Source of the DNA: an uncultured Flavihumibacter sp.
Lineage (GTDB): Bacteria; Bacteroidota; Bacteroidia; Chitinophagales; Chitinophagaceae
Assembly (NCBI GenBank): GCA_946481605.1
Contig: CAMLPA010000116.1
Location: forward strand, 1-8,882
Length of the DNA stretch: 8,882 bases
Direction of reading: 5' to 3'
Below the pieces are notes generated by a model that was given only the letters and a program-made list of their open reading frames with translations, had not been told where the DNA came from and did no database searches. The stretch's first letter is position 1. The number at the start of each line of letters is the position of its first letter. Below, one piece after another: positions 6,175 through 8,882 of this stretch. A program made the translations under genes and the position numbers.

Positions 6175-8882
6175 TTAGATTGAAAACGCGGTATCTATGA
6201 TTTCAGTTTGTTCCTGTGCGTGCACTTTCGCATAACCGGTAGCGGTAGCTGCGCTGGCCTGGCGACTGATCACACCGTAGTTCAGTGTTTTCAGGTTCAT
6301 TTGCAGGAAGGAGGCGGCGCCCATGTTGAGCGGCTCTTCCTGTACCCAGAACCAGGTAGCCTTGTTGTATTTCTTATACAGTGCTTCCAGTTGATTGGCG
6401 GGCAGCGGATACAGTTGTTCCACGCGCACAATAGCCACATCTTTACGGCCCGTTTTCTGTTGCCTGTCGGCGAGGTCATAGTAGATTTTGCCGGAGCAGA
6501 ACAGTACTTTTTTCACGTCGTCCGCTTTTTCAACGAAGGTATCGTCGATTACTTCCTGGAACCTTCCGGAAAGGAAAGCTGACTTTTCAGAATAGGTGGC
6601 GGGCAAACGGAGGTTCGCTTTAGGCGCGAAATTGATCAGCGGTTTACGGAACTGCCATGCGAGCTGACGGCGCAGCGAATGGAAGAAGTTGGCCGCGGTG
6701 GTGATGTTGGTCACCACAATGTTCAGTTCGGCGGCAGACTGCAAGAATCTTTCCATACGGGCGGAACTGTGCTCCGGTCCCTGTCCTTCGTACCCGTGAG
6801 GGAGCAGCATCACCAGTCCACTCATCATACGCCATTTCTGTTCAGCCGAAGTGATGAACTGGTCGATCATACACTGTGCGGTGTTCATGAAATCTCCGAA
6901 CTGGGCTTCCCAGAGCACAAGTGTGTTGGGGTTGGCCATAGAGTAACCGTATTCAAACCCGAGCACCCCGAATTCGCTAAGGAAGGAGTTGAAGATTCTG
7001 TACTGGCCCTCGGCGCCGGGGATGCGGCTCAGTCTGTTGTAAGCGGCATCTGTTTCTTCGTCGCGGAGTACAGCATGTCGGTGGGAGAAAGTGCCGCGGC
7101 GGACATCCTGCCCACTCATGCGCACATCTTTTCCATCGAGCAATACACTTCCGTAAGCCATCAGCTCAGCAGTGGCCCAGTCGAGTTTGCCTTCCTCGTT
7201 GAATAATTTTTCTTTGTCCTGGATCAGTTTCTCCACCTTGCGGAGTGGCTTAAATCCTTCTGGAATAGCCATCATCGCTTTGAATACGGTGTTGAACTGT
7301 TCTTCCGTAATACCCGTTTCAGGCGATTGCAGGAAATCTTCTTCCGTGGCTTTTCTCAGCGCCTGCCACCATTCTTCGGGTTTCTGGTATTTGTAGGGGA
7401 GAGGGTTTTGTTTGATCTCGTCCAGCCTTTCCTGGAGATCGCTCCAGAATTTCTTTTCCATTTCCTTCGCGAGTTCAGCATCCACAGCGCCGGAGGCGAT
7501 CAGTTGCTGCGAATATACTTCACGGGGATTGGGATGTTTGTCGATCAGGTTGTACAAACGGGGCTGAGTGTATTTGGGATCATCGCCTTCGTTGTGGCCA
7601 TGGCGGCGGTAACAAAGGATATCGATGAATACGTCTGAGTTGAATTCCTGGCGGTAGCGGGTGGCTATTTCCACCGCTTTTACCACGGCTTCTGCATCAT
7701 CTCCGTTTACGTGCAGCACTGGTGCCTGCACCATGGCTGCTACTGAAGTACAGTAGTCGGAGGAACGGGCGTCATCAAAGTCGGTGGTGAACCCAATCTG
7801 GTTGTTGATGACCAGGTGCATGGTACCGCCAACATAATAACCTTCCAGCAAACTCATCTGGATCACTTCATACACGATGCCTTGTCCGGCGAGTGATGCG
7901 TCTCCGTGGATGAGAATGGGCAATATTTTATCGTAATCACTTTCGTAGATAACATCAGCCTTGCTGCGGGCGAAACCGATCACCACGGGGTCTACAGCTT
8001 CCAGGTGGGAGGGGTTGGGGCAAAGTTGGAGGTTTACTTTTTTACCGTGCGCCGTTTCCACTTCGCTGCGGAAACCAAGATGGTATTTCACGTCGCCGCT
8101 GCCCATGGTGGTATCCGGAATGGCGGTGCCTTCAAATTCGCTGAAAATCTGCTCGTAGGTTTTACCAAGTGTGTTGGCCAGTACATTCAGTCTTCCCCTG
8201 TGTGCCATACCGATCACCACTTCCTGAACATTGAGTTCAGCCGCAGTATCAATAATGGCGTCCAGCGCGGGAATAGTGGCCTCGCCACCTTCCAGGGAGA
8301 AGCGTTTCTGGCCAATGTATTTGGTGTGGAGAAACTTCTCGAACATTACACCTTCGTTCAGTTTTCCGAGAATTCTTTTTTTCTGCTCCAGCGGCATGGG
8401 CTGGTGGAAGCTCTGTTCCACTTCTTTCGCGAGCCATTCCACACGGGCATGATCGTTCAATGCGGAGTATTCCACCCCCAGGGAGGCGCAATAGCATTTT
8501 TGAAGGTGCGCCACAATCTGGGCGAGGGTGGCATTGGGTAAACCAATAAATTTACCGGCCTCAAAGGATGTTTTCAGGTCTGCATCCGACAGCCCGAAAT
8601 ATTTCAGGTCGAGGTTGGCCCGGCGGTCCTTTCTTTCCCTGATGGGATTGGTTTTGGCCACCAGGTGCCCTTTTTTACGATAGGCCTGGATAAGTTGGTA
8701 CACGGAGAACTCTTTGGCAAGCTGCGCTGCGTCTGCCGTTCCCGTTGCAACTTTGCCATTGGACGCGTGCCCGTTGGTAACGGCAAAATCAAAACCTTCG
8801 AAAAATTTCCTGAAATCGGGATCTACTGCGGCGGGATCCTGCACATAATCCTGGTACAAACCTTCTATGTAAGACGGGTGCG
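6175..8882 (-). CDS. odhA: 2-oxoglutarate dehydrogenase E1 component, N-terminus cut by right edge
   Basis: Thiamine diphosphate-dependent E1 of the TCA-cycle 2-oxoglutarate dehydrogenase complex: it decarboxylates 2-oxoglutarate and transfers the succinyl group to the E2 lipoyl arm. The 901 visible residues begin HPSYIEGLYQDY, the E2-contacting N-terminal helix. The frame is open to the edge, so only roughly 10-15 residues should be missing, and the TTG at 8859 is an internal Leu codon. Visible E1o motifs, counted from the first visible residue: GMAHRGRLN near 224-232, DVKYHLGF near 263-270, NPSHLEAVDP near 289-298, the cofactor region HGDASLAGQG near 325-334 with NNQIGFTT near 359-366, and HGHNEGDDP near 427-435. 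Further on are FSHRHAVL, the long SEFGVLGFEYGYS segment, LLPHGYEGQGPEHSSAR, and the C-terminal WVQEEPLNMG. There is no fused lipoyl or acyltransferase domain of the actinobacterial kind. It ends in TAA 20 nt before odhB, so the two form an operon. Confidence 0.97.
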   Translation of the reverse strand, partial: HPSYIEGLYQDYVQDPAAVDPDFRKFFEGFDFAVTNGHASNGKVATGTADAAQLAKEFSVYQLIQAYRKKGHLVAKTNPIRERKDRRANLDLKYFGLSDADLKTSFEAGKFIGLPNATLAQIVAHLQKCYCASLGVEYSALNDHARVEWLAKEVEQSFHQPMPLEQKKRILGKLNEGVMFEKFLHTKYIGQKRFSLEGGEATIPALDAIIDTAAELNVQEVVIGMAHRGRLNVLANTLGKTYEQIFSEFEGTAIPDTTMGSGDVKYHLGFRSEVETAHGKKVNLQLCPNPSHLEAVDPVVIGFARSKADVIYESDYDKILPILIHGDASLAGQGIVYEVIQMSLLEGYYVGGTMHLVINNQIGFTTDFDDARSSDYCTSVAAMVQAPVLHVNGDDAEAVVKAVEIATRYRQEFNSDVFIDILCYRRHGHNEGDDPKYTQPRLYNLIDKHPNPREVYSQQLIASGAVDAELAKEMEKKFWSDLQERLDEIKQNPLPYKYQKPEEWWQALRKATEEDFLQSPETGITEEQFNTVFKAMMAIPEGFKPLRKVEKLIQDKEKLFNEEGKLDWATAELMAYGSVLLDGKDVRMSGQDVRRGTFSHRHAVLRDEETDAAYNRLSRIPGAEGQYRIFNSFLSEFGVLGFEYGYSMANPNTLVLWEAQFGDFMNTAQCMIDQFITSAEQKWRMMSGLVMLLPHGYEGQGPEHSSARMERFLQSAAELNIVVTNITTAANFFHSLRRQLAWQFRKPLINFAPKANLRLPATYSEKSAFLSGRFQEVIDDTFVEKADDVKKVLFCSGKIYYDLADRQQKTGRKDVAIVRVEQLYPLPANQLEALYKKYNKATWFWVQEEPLNMGAASFLQMNLKTLNYGVISRQASAATATGYAKVHAQEQTEIIDTAFSI

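Noticed and set aside
6175..8859. odhA start at TTG 8859
   Set aside because: The frame remains open upstream to the window edge and reads HPSYIEG before this codon, matching the conserved E1 N-terminus, so 8859 is an internal Leu codon and the gene is cut by the edge.

Overview
The window looks like a chromosomal segment of a Bacteroidota bacterium, most likely of the Chitinophaga group. The evidence is the Bacteroidota-type 2-oxoglutarate dehydrogenase E1 and E2 sequences, the large GAF-domain protein, the absence of recognisable Shine-Dalgarno sequences at any start, and a degenerate octamer repeat of a kind I recall from Bacteroidota and cyanobacterial intergenic DNA. This placement rests on recognition, not on a search.

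Layout. Left, minus strand: a DNA ligase D gene (ligD, 1-1539) that runs off the left edge, preceded 36 nt upstream by a small YciI-family gene (1576-1866). The two probably share a transcript. A 96-nt divergent spacer (1867-1962) separates them from a 774-residue cytoplasmic GAF-domain protein on the plus strand (1963-4287). That gene converges on a minus-strand pair for the 2-oxoglutarate dehydrogenase complex: odhB (E2, 4595-6154) and, 20 nt upstream of it, odhA (E1, 6175 to the right edge, missing only its extreme N-terminus). The E3 gene (lpd) is not in the window.

The 307-nt convergent spacer (4288-4594) and its edges are rich in structure. A 29-nt G+C-rich repeat, about three copies of an octamer, occurs twice in inverted orientation (4250-4278 and 4544-4572, 27 of 29 bases identical). 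Each copy lies in the sense orientation at the 3' end of one of the convergent genes. The left copy lies inside the GAF gene and encodes its last 12 residues; its right part forms a hairpin that holds the stop codon in the loop. A second nested hairpin follows, and an intrinsic terminator with a 7-T tract serves the odh operon.

Function. odhA and odhB encode two of the three components of the TCA-cycle complex that converts 2-oxoglutarate to succinyl-CoA. LigD is the end-processing and joining enzyme of bacterial non-homologous end joining. The YciI-like and GAF proteins have no assigned role. I saw no CRISPR array, tRNA, rRNA or insertion sequence, and no clear undescribed multi-gene system. 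The most interesting signal is the repeat pair at the convergent gene ends, including its capture as coding sequence.
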